64,000 nucleotides of DNA from Kryptolebias marmoratus (Eukaryota; Chordata; Actinopteri; Cyprinodontiformes; Rivulidae), in NCBI RefSeq assembly GCF_001649575.2, contig NC_051431.1:23162389-23226388 (forward strand), in the 5' to 3' direction. Position numbers and translations under genes: made by a program. This document shows positions 45,390 to 55,689 of the stretch, piece after piece. Under the pieces are notes generated by a model. That model worked only from the letters and a program-made list of their open reading frames with translations. It was not told the DNA's origin and made no database searches. Each line of letters opens with the position of its first letter. Position 1 is the first letter of the stretch.

Positions 45390-45893
45390 TGTCAAGATTT
45401 GAGTTTTTTATGAGTTTTGTTTGTATTGGGTATTGGGTTCATTATGATGTTTCTGTTGTTCTGTTGTATTTCTTGTTTACCCTTTGTTTAGTTTTGTAAG
45501 ATCTTGCGTAGTTTTGCTCCATGTGTCCCGTGTCATAATTCATTCACTCTCCCTCTGAGGTTCCCCTGTGAATCTGCCTCAACCACCCACACCTGTCACT
45601 TGTTTTAATCACTCACCTGTGTCCTTATCCTCATCAGCCCGTCTTTAAAGCCTGTTCATCTTCCTCATTTACTCCCTGGTTCAGTGTTTGTTCATGTTCA
45701 GTCTGATGCCCTTGCGTCTTTCTCCTCGTGTTCCCAGTTTGCCTTTACTTGTGAATTTTTGTTATTTAGTTCTCTGCTGCGACGTCAGCCATTTGTTTTT
45801 GTCTCTTTTTATAATAAATTAGTTAAGTTCTGTGAACATGTGTGTGTGCACTGGGTTCATTTCCCTCGCTCCTGTTTTTTTTTTGAGGCATGC
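45390..45893 (+). mobile_element. solo LTR, family B, copy 6
   Basis: It starts TGTCAAGATTTGAG and shows the block order 'cacacctgtcacttg', 'aatcactcacctgtgtcc', 'tttaaagcctgttcatc', 'gctgcgacgtcagcc', AATAAA, and a 'gtgtgtgcactgggttca' end block. The extreme right end is blurred by a T run. Flanks aaagg and aaagt match at 4 of 5 if the end is 45893. Confidence 0.65.
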
Positions 45894-46186
45894 AAAGTCT
45901 TTAAGTTTGTCTCATTTAAGTTTAAATGTTCTCTAAAAGGTTAAAAATCAAACGATTGTAGGTAATTTATTTTGAGTGTAAGTTTAAGGAAACTTAATAA
46001 AAAGAAGTTGCTTCTGGTTAGTTAAGCTTAGCTACCAACTTAGCCAAAACCTAAGCTGTTCTAGACCTTTGACCTTATCTAGAAATCAGATCTGGACCTT
46101 TTGAATATAAAGTTTGAGAACCCCTGATGTGAACTGTTCTGAAACATATCAGTTAAAGATGACTTCTACAGCTCAGTGCTCCAATG

Positions 46187-46206
46187 TTTTTTTTTTTTTT
46201 TTTTTA
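46187..46206 (+). repeat. poly-T tract
   Basis: About 20 uninterrupted T residues. This could be a processed insertion tail on the minus strand, but nothing adjacent supports that. Confidence 0.8.
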
Positions 46207-46535
46207 GATCGTTCTTTATATAAACTGTCAGTCATTTATCTGAGATTCTGTCCATTTCTGCAGCCTCCAACCTGCCAATCATATCTTTCAGACATTCTCT
46301 CGTGGGAGCTTCAACAGTTTAGTGACTTTATGCATGTGACAGTTTGGAAACATACAATAATGGTGATCTAAGCTATCAGTTCCGTCTGACACTTACCTGT
46401 TTACTTCAAAGTACAGCTGTTCCCTCATATGATATACTGCAAACAGAAAATCCTTAATGTCATTACAACAAAGGTTCAGTGAAAAAAATTAAAACTGCAG
46501 TCCTCTGTCTCTATCTCTCACACACATGGGCAAAA

Positions 46536-46573
46536 ACTTTATTGCCCTTTCGCCTTTGGCGGCAGGTGATAAT
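46536..46573 (-). repeat. repeat A terminal fragment
   Basis: It reads tcgcctttggcggcaggtga-taat, the family terminus, and nothing more of the repeat. Confidence 0.55.
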
Positions 46574-46643
46574 GAAGTGATGTATTTGTTTGTTTCATGT
46601 CTCACATTAAGTCAGTATCTGCTTCCAACACAGACAACTCTTA

Positions 46644-46676
<33 letters not shown>
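46644..46676. repeat. compound (CT)n(CA)n microsatellite
   Basis: Alternating CT units pass directly into about nine CA units. Confidence 0.9.
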
Positions 46677-46682
<6 letters not shown>

Positions 46683-46989
46683 TGACATCACACTCCACTG
46701 GGTTTTTCACTGAGGGAATACAGCAGCTAAATTAGCATAACAAATTAATATCAAATACCTTCTTCCTGCCAGCACAGCCTCACAGCAACAAAGCTCCAAA
46801 CTACTCCTCATCTTTAATATGTCTCCTGTTATCAGTGTTACCACAGCCAGCTGACCACTGAACCCACAGCATGATTCATCTTGGGTTTACTTTTCAACCT
46901 TACCTTAGATAAAATGTAGATAGCCAATGAGAAGTAACACTAGCTGTGAGTACAGAAATTGATTATTTCATGAGGTCAAACTTTGTCTT

Positions 46990-47075
46990 TTGGGTCTTTT
47001 TTTTTGTTTTGTTTTGTTTTGTTTTGTTGTCCTGGGTTTCCATTTGTAGTTGTTTTTTTTTTTGTTTTTTTTTTA
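46990..47075 (+). repeat. T-rich (TTTTG)n low-complexity tract
   Basis: Several TTTTG units and long T runs occur. Sequence up to about 47218 ends 'aatccctgaca', recalling LTR family B, but no duplication or block order supports a full copy. Confidence 0.7.
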
Positions 47076-48479
47076 ACTCAGTGATGTTTACCTCCCTGCC
47101 TGTTTTATTTGCTATATCCTTATTTGATTTTTATTTACCTGCATTCTGTTAATCATCACCTCCTTTGTGTGCTGAACTGTTTTCTTTGTTTATCTCTGGC
47201 TCTGTAATCCCTGACAGAGTCAAGCTAACTCTTTCCAGTATTTTGTTTTACATAAAAGACTATTCCGATATGTCAATTTCAACAAAGTCAGACAGAGCCT
47301 GGCTGACTCCTCAAGAAACGTTGGCTGTCAGTTCATAAGACTTTGACCTCTGACACCACAATTACACCAAAAATCAGACAGTGCATTGCCTCAGATGATG
47401 ACCTCCATCTGTGTTTTGTTGCTTTCTAGTTCATATTAGTGTTTTAACTGCCTGGGAGAAATTCATCAGAAATTTATTGAATAAATTTGATAGAACAGCT
47501 GGTAGAAATATATACAAACTCCTTCTAAACAAAACCAAAATGCTGACCAGGCAGTACTTCTTTGATTTCATTTATTACTGTCAATAACAACTAGATCAGT
47601 CTTCAGAGACAGTCAATGAACTCCAACAAACACCCCGTTCAGAAATAATAAACACTGATTAATGTTCACACAGCGGGTCATAGATTCATGGGTGAATGCA
47701 TTTTATGTTCTGAGACCTGATTCAGCTGAAGTTGTTCTCCACATCCCACAAGCTGAAATGACTCTTTAATGATGTATTTAGTCTGAAACAAAGACCTCAG
47801 AGCCTGATTCATTATCACTGTACTCTGTCTTTTTTTTTTTTGCATTGTTTTGTTTTTCTTTTACCCTTTGCAATTGCACTTTGACTACAATTGCACTGTC
47901 AAAATAACTTTGTGCCCTAAAAACACTCATCTTCCCAAAATTGTTGATTTCTTCTTCAAGAACCATCAGTTCGTTTCTCATTACAGGGAAATAAATCTTC
48001 AGCTGCAGACATCTTGTTAAGACTGAGGTTGCAGGTTTATGATTGGGACGGCCTATGATATTCATTCTAACTAAGAAGTTAAAACTTCCGACAGGGACCC
48101 CTTAGTGTGGTCAGGGTCCAATATTTGGAACCTGTTCTGCAGAACAAAGAGAAATTGTTCAATTGAAGATCACAAGAAATACAGACTTGATAGTGCAAGA
48201 AACATTTTGCAGAATTACCTGTAGTTTTCCACTTACCCTCTGTCAATATTGTCCCACCTGCCCTGGGATGAAGCGTATGTGAGGACATTTCTTGTCGATT
48301 TACAAATAATATTTACTGCTGTGATGCTTCACACAAATCATTAGTCTTGATTTTGTCAAACTTTTTTTTTGTTGTTTTTTTTTTGTTTTAGGGGGATGAT
48401 TCAAACTGAAACTTGGGCCTATTATTTTGTTGCATCAAATAATCAAATCTGAACTTATCTATGTGTATTTATTGATTTG

Positions 48480-48742
48480 TGTTATGGGACTGTGTATTTA
48501 TCGTCTTTCAGGTAGGAGTCTCACATGCAATTACTGCAACCATTTGCAGGTGGGAGCAGCCTATTTAAGTGGCCCACATCGTCCACCTTGAAGAGAGGGT
48601 ACTTGCTCCCTCCTCTCTCATAGCGTCTTTGGCTGCAGGGTGCAGTTTGCCTTTTTGGTTTCCCTTTACTCCTCAATGTTAGCTAATAAAGCTTATTTCA
48701 GTTAACTCCACCTGTCTGCTGTGTGCTTCTCAATGTGTTACA
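48480..48742 (+). mobile_element. short solo LTR, third family
   Basis: The 263-bp element begins TGTTATGGGACTG and ends GTGTTACA. Inside it has a TATA-like tatttaag (48562-48569), a pyrimidine-rich start region and AATAAA (48685-48690), followed by 'cacctgtctgctgtgtgctt'. That is the promoter, R and polyadenylation order of a gypsy-type LTR. The left flank is atttg. The same pentamer occurs three bases after the right end (48746-48750), so the duplication is only suggestive. Confidence 0.55.
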
Positions 48743-48759
48743 TCCATTTGAGCCAGTGT

Positions 48760-51200
48760 GAAAATAGGTTTAACAATTTGGTCTGTTTGTATCAGTCCTA
48801 ATGGAAGTTTGGGTGACTCGATGGATTTCCCTGTCAAGAGTTTTGCCCTGGAAATGGATGCACAGTTTAAAACTACATTTCTACTTGGTTATTTGGCCCC
48901 TAACATGTTCTTACATCACAGACGTGTGGTCTGCACCCACAGACCTCACATCAGCTTTTCAGCTGATATGTTATTCAAATGATTTGTACTGCAGCTTCAT
49001 TGTGACTGGAGATAGGTGGAGTTGTGCAGGCTGCTGTTTATCTTGAGGTCTGTTAGTTTTGAGTTTTGTTACAAAATTGTTCAAGTGGTTAAAAGACTAT
49101 GAGTTTACCTCTGTACAACTTTATATTCTTGTTGAAGCATATGTAGTCTGAATGTGATTGTAGGAAAACTTATCAAGATGTGTGTGTTGAAAATATATTT
49201 TGAAAAAGGTACCTGGTGAAATACCTTTAGGGGACACTCAGAGAGTCAAAACAAACACTGATGTGACTCTCACCTGCTTTACTTGAGATGATTTCAACTT
49301 ACAGTTTATCACTCTACTATAAAAGTGATAATAAGATGCAACAGTATTTGTAATTCAAATGTATATTTATGCTGAATTGTGGCACACTGCTGCATATTTG
49401 AATAATTTAAAAATGGTCCTGGAATCTTAATGCTCCCTTCATTACCCTGCTGTGTATAATCAGTTTAGATTTTCAAGCAGACACTGGGCTCGATAAAATG
49501 CACGGAGCAAAACACGTATGCAATGCTGAAACAGCCCGCTGCCATTATATTCCAAGCATCAAACATTCAGATTAGTCATCAAGAGATAATACACTTTGAC
49601 TTCTAAACTTTGCTCCTGCCAATGGCAAAATAAAGGCTGCACTGGAAGGCATTTGTTGAAATATGTACAATGGATTCCACAGACCAGCTCAACTTGTCTT
49701 ATGCTGTGTCTGAAAGAGAACTCTTTCGCTTATTTATTATTTAAAAATGAATTACTGGCAAAGAAAGTAAAATATGGTGCTTTTTTTTTCTAATGTCATT
49801 GTGATTCAAGTCATGCATTTGCATTTCAGTTTTGATGTCCTCTTCTGATGTTAAAACTGTCATTCAACAATTCAGCAAGCAAACATGTTGCTTTCTTTAA
49901 AAAGTGATATTTTACAAAAAAAGAATATGGTGTTAAATTTTTTTTTTCTTGCTAACTTCATAGAGCATAAACTGTACATAAGAGTTTACCCCAATACATT
50001 TCCTTTTGAGGAGTAACAGTAACTCCCCAAATTATTCATTGACAAGAAGATCAGAAATCTTGAAGTCTTTTTTTTCCTCTCTTTCTGTTCTACAAGTATT
50101 TTTACCAGGAGGAATGTCACTTATCCCCCTGTCCCATACCGACCTGTGTCACTGGGCTCTGCCCCCCCACCCAACCACAGACACCACTAAAGCCATTAGC
50201 TTTCAACCTGTTTGATTAAATCGAGTCGAGTTACGTCGATTACAGCATCACCTGATCAGATCTGTCGGCTCCCTAATGGAGAGTTAGCGCAGGGATGAGA
50301 GAGCGAGTGTAGGAAGCAGAAGTTCACATTAACAATGAGGAGGGAGGGGGGACGAGATAAAACAGCTTAATGCGAAATACACACTCATCAGTGAGAGACA
50401 TTCAGCTCCCCATTGAGCCTGACTCATTGGCAGCTTCCAGCAGCCTGAAGGCTTCAAATGTTATTACTTTAACAGTGAGAAGTTAAAAAAAAACAAGATG
50501 TTTTAACATAAAAGCATCCATATAGTGCTGTAAACTCCTGAACCTTGTTTTTTTCTGCTCAGATTTCATTTCTGTATTCTGTTGAAGCCTTTATGCTTTT
50601 GCTTTTACTGTTCAAAACAATGGTAATTCTTTCTAAGGCCCTGTTTACACGTGATTGATCTCCTGGAAATGTTAGAGATTTTCTGATGTTGATTGATAAA
50701 AAGTTATATGCTTACACAGTGCTGCTGTACTTTTTGACTCTGCTGTATTTTCCATGCCTGGTCATTAGCTGGTGCTTACATCAGCCTCTCCAGTAAACAG
50801 TTGCATCTAAAATGTTGAATACACAGACTGACAGCAAAGTTGGGTTGCTGCTGCATGTTGAAAAGGGTGAGCAACATAAACAGCACTCCGCTCTCCGCTA
50901 TTATTAGTTGTTGATCTGCTTGTGCATGCGCAGATCACCTAATGACTGCAGCCGTCTGTGGTGTGCATGTGCGATTTCACAGAATGTGGCTTTTTTTTTT
51001 TTAAATGCAAATGGGAGTGTCCAAAATGTTCCAGTCAGACTCTTGAGTTCAGAACGTGTCAGTGGCATTTATTGGACCATGAAAAGATCGAGGCTCTCAA
51101 TCTGATATAAAATACCCAGACCTTGATTTGGCAACTTGCACCATGGGAAAAAATGTAGACAGTTTGATTCTCCGAGCACCAGTCTGTCTGCCTATCAGAC
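48760..51200. other. non-coding DNA, possible conserved segment at 50.2-50.5 kb
   Basis: No gene or repeat family is recognised. The 50.2-50.5 kb part is non-repetitive and richer in GC and CpG than its flanks, with TAAT and TGATTA-like cores. Confidence 0.4.
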
Positions 51201-51442
51201 TTAACCTTCCTGTGGCCTTCGGGTCAAATGGACCCAAAGTTACAAGGGCTTCTCTTCCTCTCTTCAGTTACGAGTGCTTCTGTTACAGGCAGGACACCAG
51301 TGCAGCATCAGAACAATTTTCTGCTGAGGCTGCACACAGCTTTAAACCTCTTGAAGTCCTCAAAATAGACAGAGGAAGAGAAGCCCTTTTAACTTTTTAC
51401 TTTTTTTTTTTCATTTTGACCCGAAAGCCACAGGAAGGTTAA
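51201..51442. mobile_element. piggyBac-type foldback MITE (TTAA ends)
   Basis: Both ends are TTAA. The terminal inverted repeat TTAACCTTCCTGTGGC(C/T)TTC-gggtcaaa matches over about 27 bp with one mismatch. A second, perfect 18-bp inverted pair (aagggcttctcttcctct) lies at 51244-51261 and 51371-51388, so the whole element folds back. TTAA is the piggyBac target and duplication. No transposase is present. The 104-codon frame across it is an artefact. Confidence 0.85.
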
Positions 51443-53300
51443 ACTCTGCTATTGCTTATTTTTCTGTAACCAAGGTTTCAATCGTGGCTTCAAACTGGTC
51501 CAACCTGACCAGTTGAATGCATGTTTTAAAGGTAAATTGAGTAAAATACATTTATTTACAAGTATTTAGTGTAAATACAGTTATTTAGTGTACATTTTAA
51601 AGACTCTGTCTTTAGTGTTTAAGGTCTTTTTTGGTGTGTTGCTACATACAGATATATATATATTTTTATAGTAAGTGTTCTTTCCCCTCATTGTCGTCCA
51701 AACTTTCTGTCATATTATATGTGTGGCCACTTTGTGTCTTAGTGTACAGATGGCTGTTGCTCTGGTCCAGAAGGGAGTCATTCCTAAGAAATCAATACCA
51801 GTCACTGATACTGGACCTCAGTTGCAGATTGAAGCTGAGACTGAAAACTAATAAGATTAAGTTGTGACAGAAAGTCTCCATTGTGGTTATTGTGGAAAAG
51901 CAGAAAATCAGCTGTATGTACAGTTTACACAGAGATATGAGTTATTTCTTTGATTTAGTGAATTACTTTTTGCTCTGACTTAAGTTTAATGACATTCAGA
52001 CTGTTATTTTCTCTTTTGTTGACCCAGAGCTTTGTTGATAAAGCTACTGGAGAAAAGAGCTACTGAGCTGAAATTAGGTCATTAAGTCTCATTTAATCAA
52101 TGTTTTCTAGAAGTGCTGGTCACTTCGTATCAAGGCTTTGTGTTCTCCTTGGCAGCTGCCCCAGCCATGATGATTTAAAGCAATCCATTTTATTATAAAT
52201 CCTATATTATCACCACAAATATGATCAAAGAAGTAAAGCTTGCCTCTTTGAACCATTTGACTTGCAATGGAAATATTGAAGATTTTGACATCTAAACAAC
52301 CCAAAATCATTATGGTTGGCCTACTGCTGTTTATTTAATAATTTGTGTTATATAGCCATACAATTTGAATAAACCATAACTATCAAAAGCAAAAAACACA
52401 TGCACAGAAAGGTTGACTAATGTGGTTCTAACCTTCTACATTTTCAAATGAGATCAACACGTTTCAACCATGCTGACTACATTCATTTTCAATAAAAAAA
52501 AAAATGTGTTGAATTTCAGAAAAAAATTAAATGATAAAGATTTTTTGATAACATGCATAAACAGAATCCTTAAATTCTCAGTAATAATGTAAACTCAGAC
52601 TGGCATGCTGTAGGTGCATGACAAAGGTCTAATACTCACATATAGCTTGTTCTAAGAAAGAGAATATTTGTTTCAGTTTTTATTCTTTTATTTTTTTAAT
52701 TGTTTGTATCAAATTTACATTTTACACTCTTACTGAGTGCAATGGCTGGCTTCACTTCCTTTATGGTATTGTTTGTTTCTGAAACTCAGAAATTTTGTCA
52801 CATTAAAGCTTCTTATTCATTCTTCTCAGTTTGACTTTAACTTCTGGATGGAGGGTGGAAGTTGATCTGCATTAGTTCACTGCAATTACTGTCAATTATC
52901 GACACACATAACATAGTACTTTGTTGTGACGGGGTAGAAATGCTTTTAAGCTGGCCGCTATATCAACTGGAATCTATTTTAACTGGCCCTGTTGCTTTAC
53001 AGAAAGGTCTCTAAAAACAAATGAGTCTGATTTGCAAATCCAGAGATTGAACAGAATAGTTTAAATACTAAAGTGTTCTGCACACTTTGCAGCTTTTCCT
53101 TAAATAAATAAAAGCTCTCTGCCGCACATTGCATAGGGTACAATAAGCAAACACTAACGAAGAGTTTGTCGTTTCTGCCTCACACATGTGAATAGAAAGG
53201 ATTTTAGTGAGATGCACATGGTTCTATTCACAGTGAAAATTAGCTTTAACATGGTCAGTAATGTCAGAAATTTTTTAATTATGAAGTTCAAAAAGAAACA
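51443..53300. other. non-coding DNA, nothing recognised
   Basis: Short frames only. No RNA gene or repeat family is recognised. Confidence 0.4.
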
Positions 53301-53317
53301 TTGTGAGTTTAACACTG

Positions 53318-53350
53318 GCAAGGCAAGGCAACTTTATATCACACATTTTA
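53318..53350 (+). repeat. fragment of an 'aaggcaaggcaa...tttat' fish repeat
   Basis: It reads ggcaaggcaaggcaacttta, then tatcacacatttta, which resembles the start of a widespread fish repeat. Confidence 0.4.
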
Positions 53351-53617
53351 TGCACGTTCTAACTCCTTGTGCTTCATGGTTAAACAATACAAATACAAAA
53401 CCAAATTTTAAAATGGCAATGAAAGAGAGAAAAAAATAAAAACCTTTAAATGATCTCAGCAATAGGCATAAGGAGAATGATAAGCAGTAAAACAAGAAAA
53501 CAAAGCACATGCTGTGCACCCAATGCAGCTTTCCCAAAAGTAAATAATAAAAACCATCTGCAGAGAGACTTTGCATTAAAGCGTTTATGGTCCATCATCA
53601 GAACAATGTACTTATGA

Positions 53618-53770
53618 CCAGAGGGTTGTACTACAAAGAAAGAATTCCCACTTAGCTTTCAGTTGAGGTGAAAGTCTGAGTTTTCAATATCACAAAGGAG
53701 ACTCTTTGTGATGGCTAGATCACCGTGGTAACAGAGGCTTCGCACATGACCTGCTTGCAAGCCAGGCTAA
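53618..53770 (+). mobile_element. possible MITE relic
   Basis: The blocks 'agggttgtactacaaagaa', 'aggtgaaagtctgagttttc', 'agatcaccgtggtaacaga' and 'cttgcaagccaggct' recall a fish MITE that starts '...tactacgaagcaggatta...'. No terminal inverted repeat is visible here. Confidence 0.35.
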
Positions 53771-53899
53771 AGGAAGAAAGCCCTGCTTTGTTGAACTTGC
53801 TTTCTAGTGTATACCTCTGTAGTTACATTGGCTCGGGTGTATTACAGATGGCAAAATGCAAAGAAGGAGGCCAAAGAACACCAACAGCTTGAACTGTAG

Positions 53900-55200
53900 A
53901 CACAAAAAACAAAACAAAAAAAACCTTGAATTTCTTTGTGCAGCAGTCCAGTTTACCACCAGTTTAGCCAAACTCTTTTTTCATTCACAGTTAATGATTT
54001 TTGTTCAAGTTCTTCATGAGCTTTGACACAGTTATCCACCACCCCATAATCAAGTAAACCCATCGTGAATAGACTTCTGCTCTGTTGCAATGGTAAAGTT
54101 TAGGGAAAAAAAATAAATACATAGACTTTTTTTATTGTTTTTCTCCTGTTTTCAAAAGACATTTAAACTCCAGACTTCTTAAAATTCAAATCTTGTTTCT
54201 TGTGTCCTTCACTGATTGAAGGATGTTGTAGGTGAGATGTGGGAGGCTGACTGCTGCTGAAAGTCGGTTTTAGGAATGGATGTTTTATACGCATGTGGTG
54301 CCTCAATCAATGTCAGGTTTAATCCGGCTTTCTGAGTGACGCTGAGTCAATATGCCTGAAATGAAATTCTGAACTGGTCTGCAGATATTTGACTGCAGCC
54401 ACAGTTGCACAGAAAAGCCCTGTTTCTTTTCTCCATGCCACTTTTGATCAAATCAGCAATAAGTCAGTGTTAACTATAGGGTTTGGTGGGGTTTGGTGTT
54501 TGGTTTGCTACAATACAGAGATGCCTTTTTGCTTTTACAGTTGTTCCTTGGAGCATTCTGCACAAGAAACATGAGTCCATTTTTTTAACCTATCCAGGGC
54601 AGATTGTTCTGTTCCTTTCTTATTCTAAAAAGGAATAAGTAAAAATGAAGTTCACATTTGGGGCGTGTGTTTGTTTGCATGCGGTCACTTTGTTAATGTG
54701 GTTTAATTAGTGTGTGGCCCCTGGACAAAGGTCATATTAGATCAGTGACCATGGGCATGGCAATAAAAACACATTTATTGTTATATGGGAAAACATTAAG
54801 TATATATATATTTTATTAAATATGAATAAAAGCCTTTTGCATCATCTTATTCATTTAATTTGATTTTTTTTTTCTTTGTTTATTTATTCGAGGTGTAATG
54901 GTACATGTATTCATCCCAAACTGTCAAGGTACAGCCATTTTGGATGAATACAGTGAACTGATACATAAACTGATAAATACTAGGGTCCCAAGTGATCACC
55001 AGTCCTATTTAGAAGCAGGCACATATTTAATTTAACTACATTTTGCACTTTTTATTTTGCCTTATTCATTTTTTGTAATATTTTCTTAACCCAAGAGAGT
55101 GATACCTTTCTGGAGTTTTATTAACATTTTGTATGACACATGGCCTGTAGAAGTCTTTTTACAGTTTAAATTTGATATACAGTATATAACAACATACTAT
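53900..55200. other. non-coding DNA, nothing recognised
   Basis: AT-rich with A runs. No gene or repeat is defended. Confidence 0.4.
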
Positions 55201-55206
55201 GTAATT

Positions 55207-55326
55207 CCATCCATCCATCCATCCATCCATCCATCCATCCATCCATCCATCCATCCATCCATCCATCCATCCATCCATCCATCCATCCATCCATCCATCC
55301 ATCCATCCATCCATCCATCCATCCAT
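55207..55326. repeat. (CCAT)n microsatellite, LINE tail
   Basis: Thirty tandem CCAT units (GGAT/ATGG on the minus strand) directly abut the 3' end of the LINE that follows. The tract is best read as the expanded tetranucleotide tail of that element. It generates IHPS and GWMD repeat frames that are not proteins. Confidence 0.95.
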
Positions 55327-55680
55327 TATCTGCTGCTTAATCCAGAGACGGATCACAGGGGCAGCAATTTGAGCAGGGGGCTCCAAACATCTCTTTCCAC
55401 AGCCACCTCTTCCAACTCTTCTGGGAGGATTCCAAGGCGTTCCCAGGCCAGCTGAGATCATAGTCTTTCCAGCATGTCCTGGGTCTTCCCAGGGGTCTCA
55501 TCCCAATTGGACAGGCCTGAAACACCTCCCTAGGGAGGCATCCAGAGTGCATCCTTACCAGATAAATGAACCATATCAACTGGCTCAGCTCGATGTAGGG
55601 AGGCAGCAGCTTTACTCTTACTCTCCCCAGGATAACTGAACATCTCACACAGTTTCTAAGGGAGAGCACAGCAACCCTGT
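55327..55680 (-). mobile_element. LINE 3' end with ORF2 C-terminus (pseudogene)
   Basis: The minus-strand frame 55669-55337 shows [40 protein letters not shown] and WKDY. These match the C-terminal block of a teleost LINE (family pattern: RSQLRWLGHLVRM, GRLPGEVF.ACP.GRRPRGRPRTRWRDY). Arg-to-Ile and Arg-to-Cys changes plus frameshifts mark decay. It is 5'-truncated, the normal outcome of target-primed reverse transcription. It belongs to the same family as the fragment at 9.0-10.4 kb. Confidence 0.8.
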
Positions 55681-55689
55681 GGAAAAAAA

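Noticed and set aside
46970..47225. Seventh copy of LTR family B
   Set aside because: Only the 'ccctgaca' end and T-rich composition agree. No block order or flanking duplication was found.
55207..55326. Regularly repeated tract that might suggest a CRISPR or satellite array
   Set aside because: It is a simple tetranucleotide repeat with no spacers, and the genome is eukaryotic.
55099..55455. ORFs of IHPS and GWMD repeats
   Set aside because: Both strands of the (CCAT)n tract, not a repeat protein.
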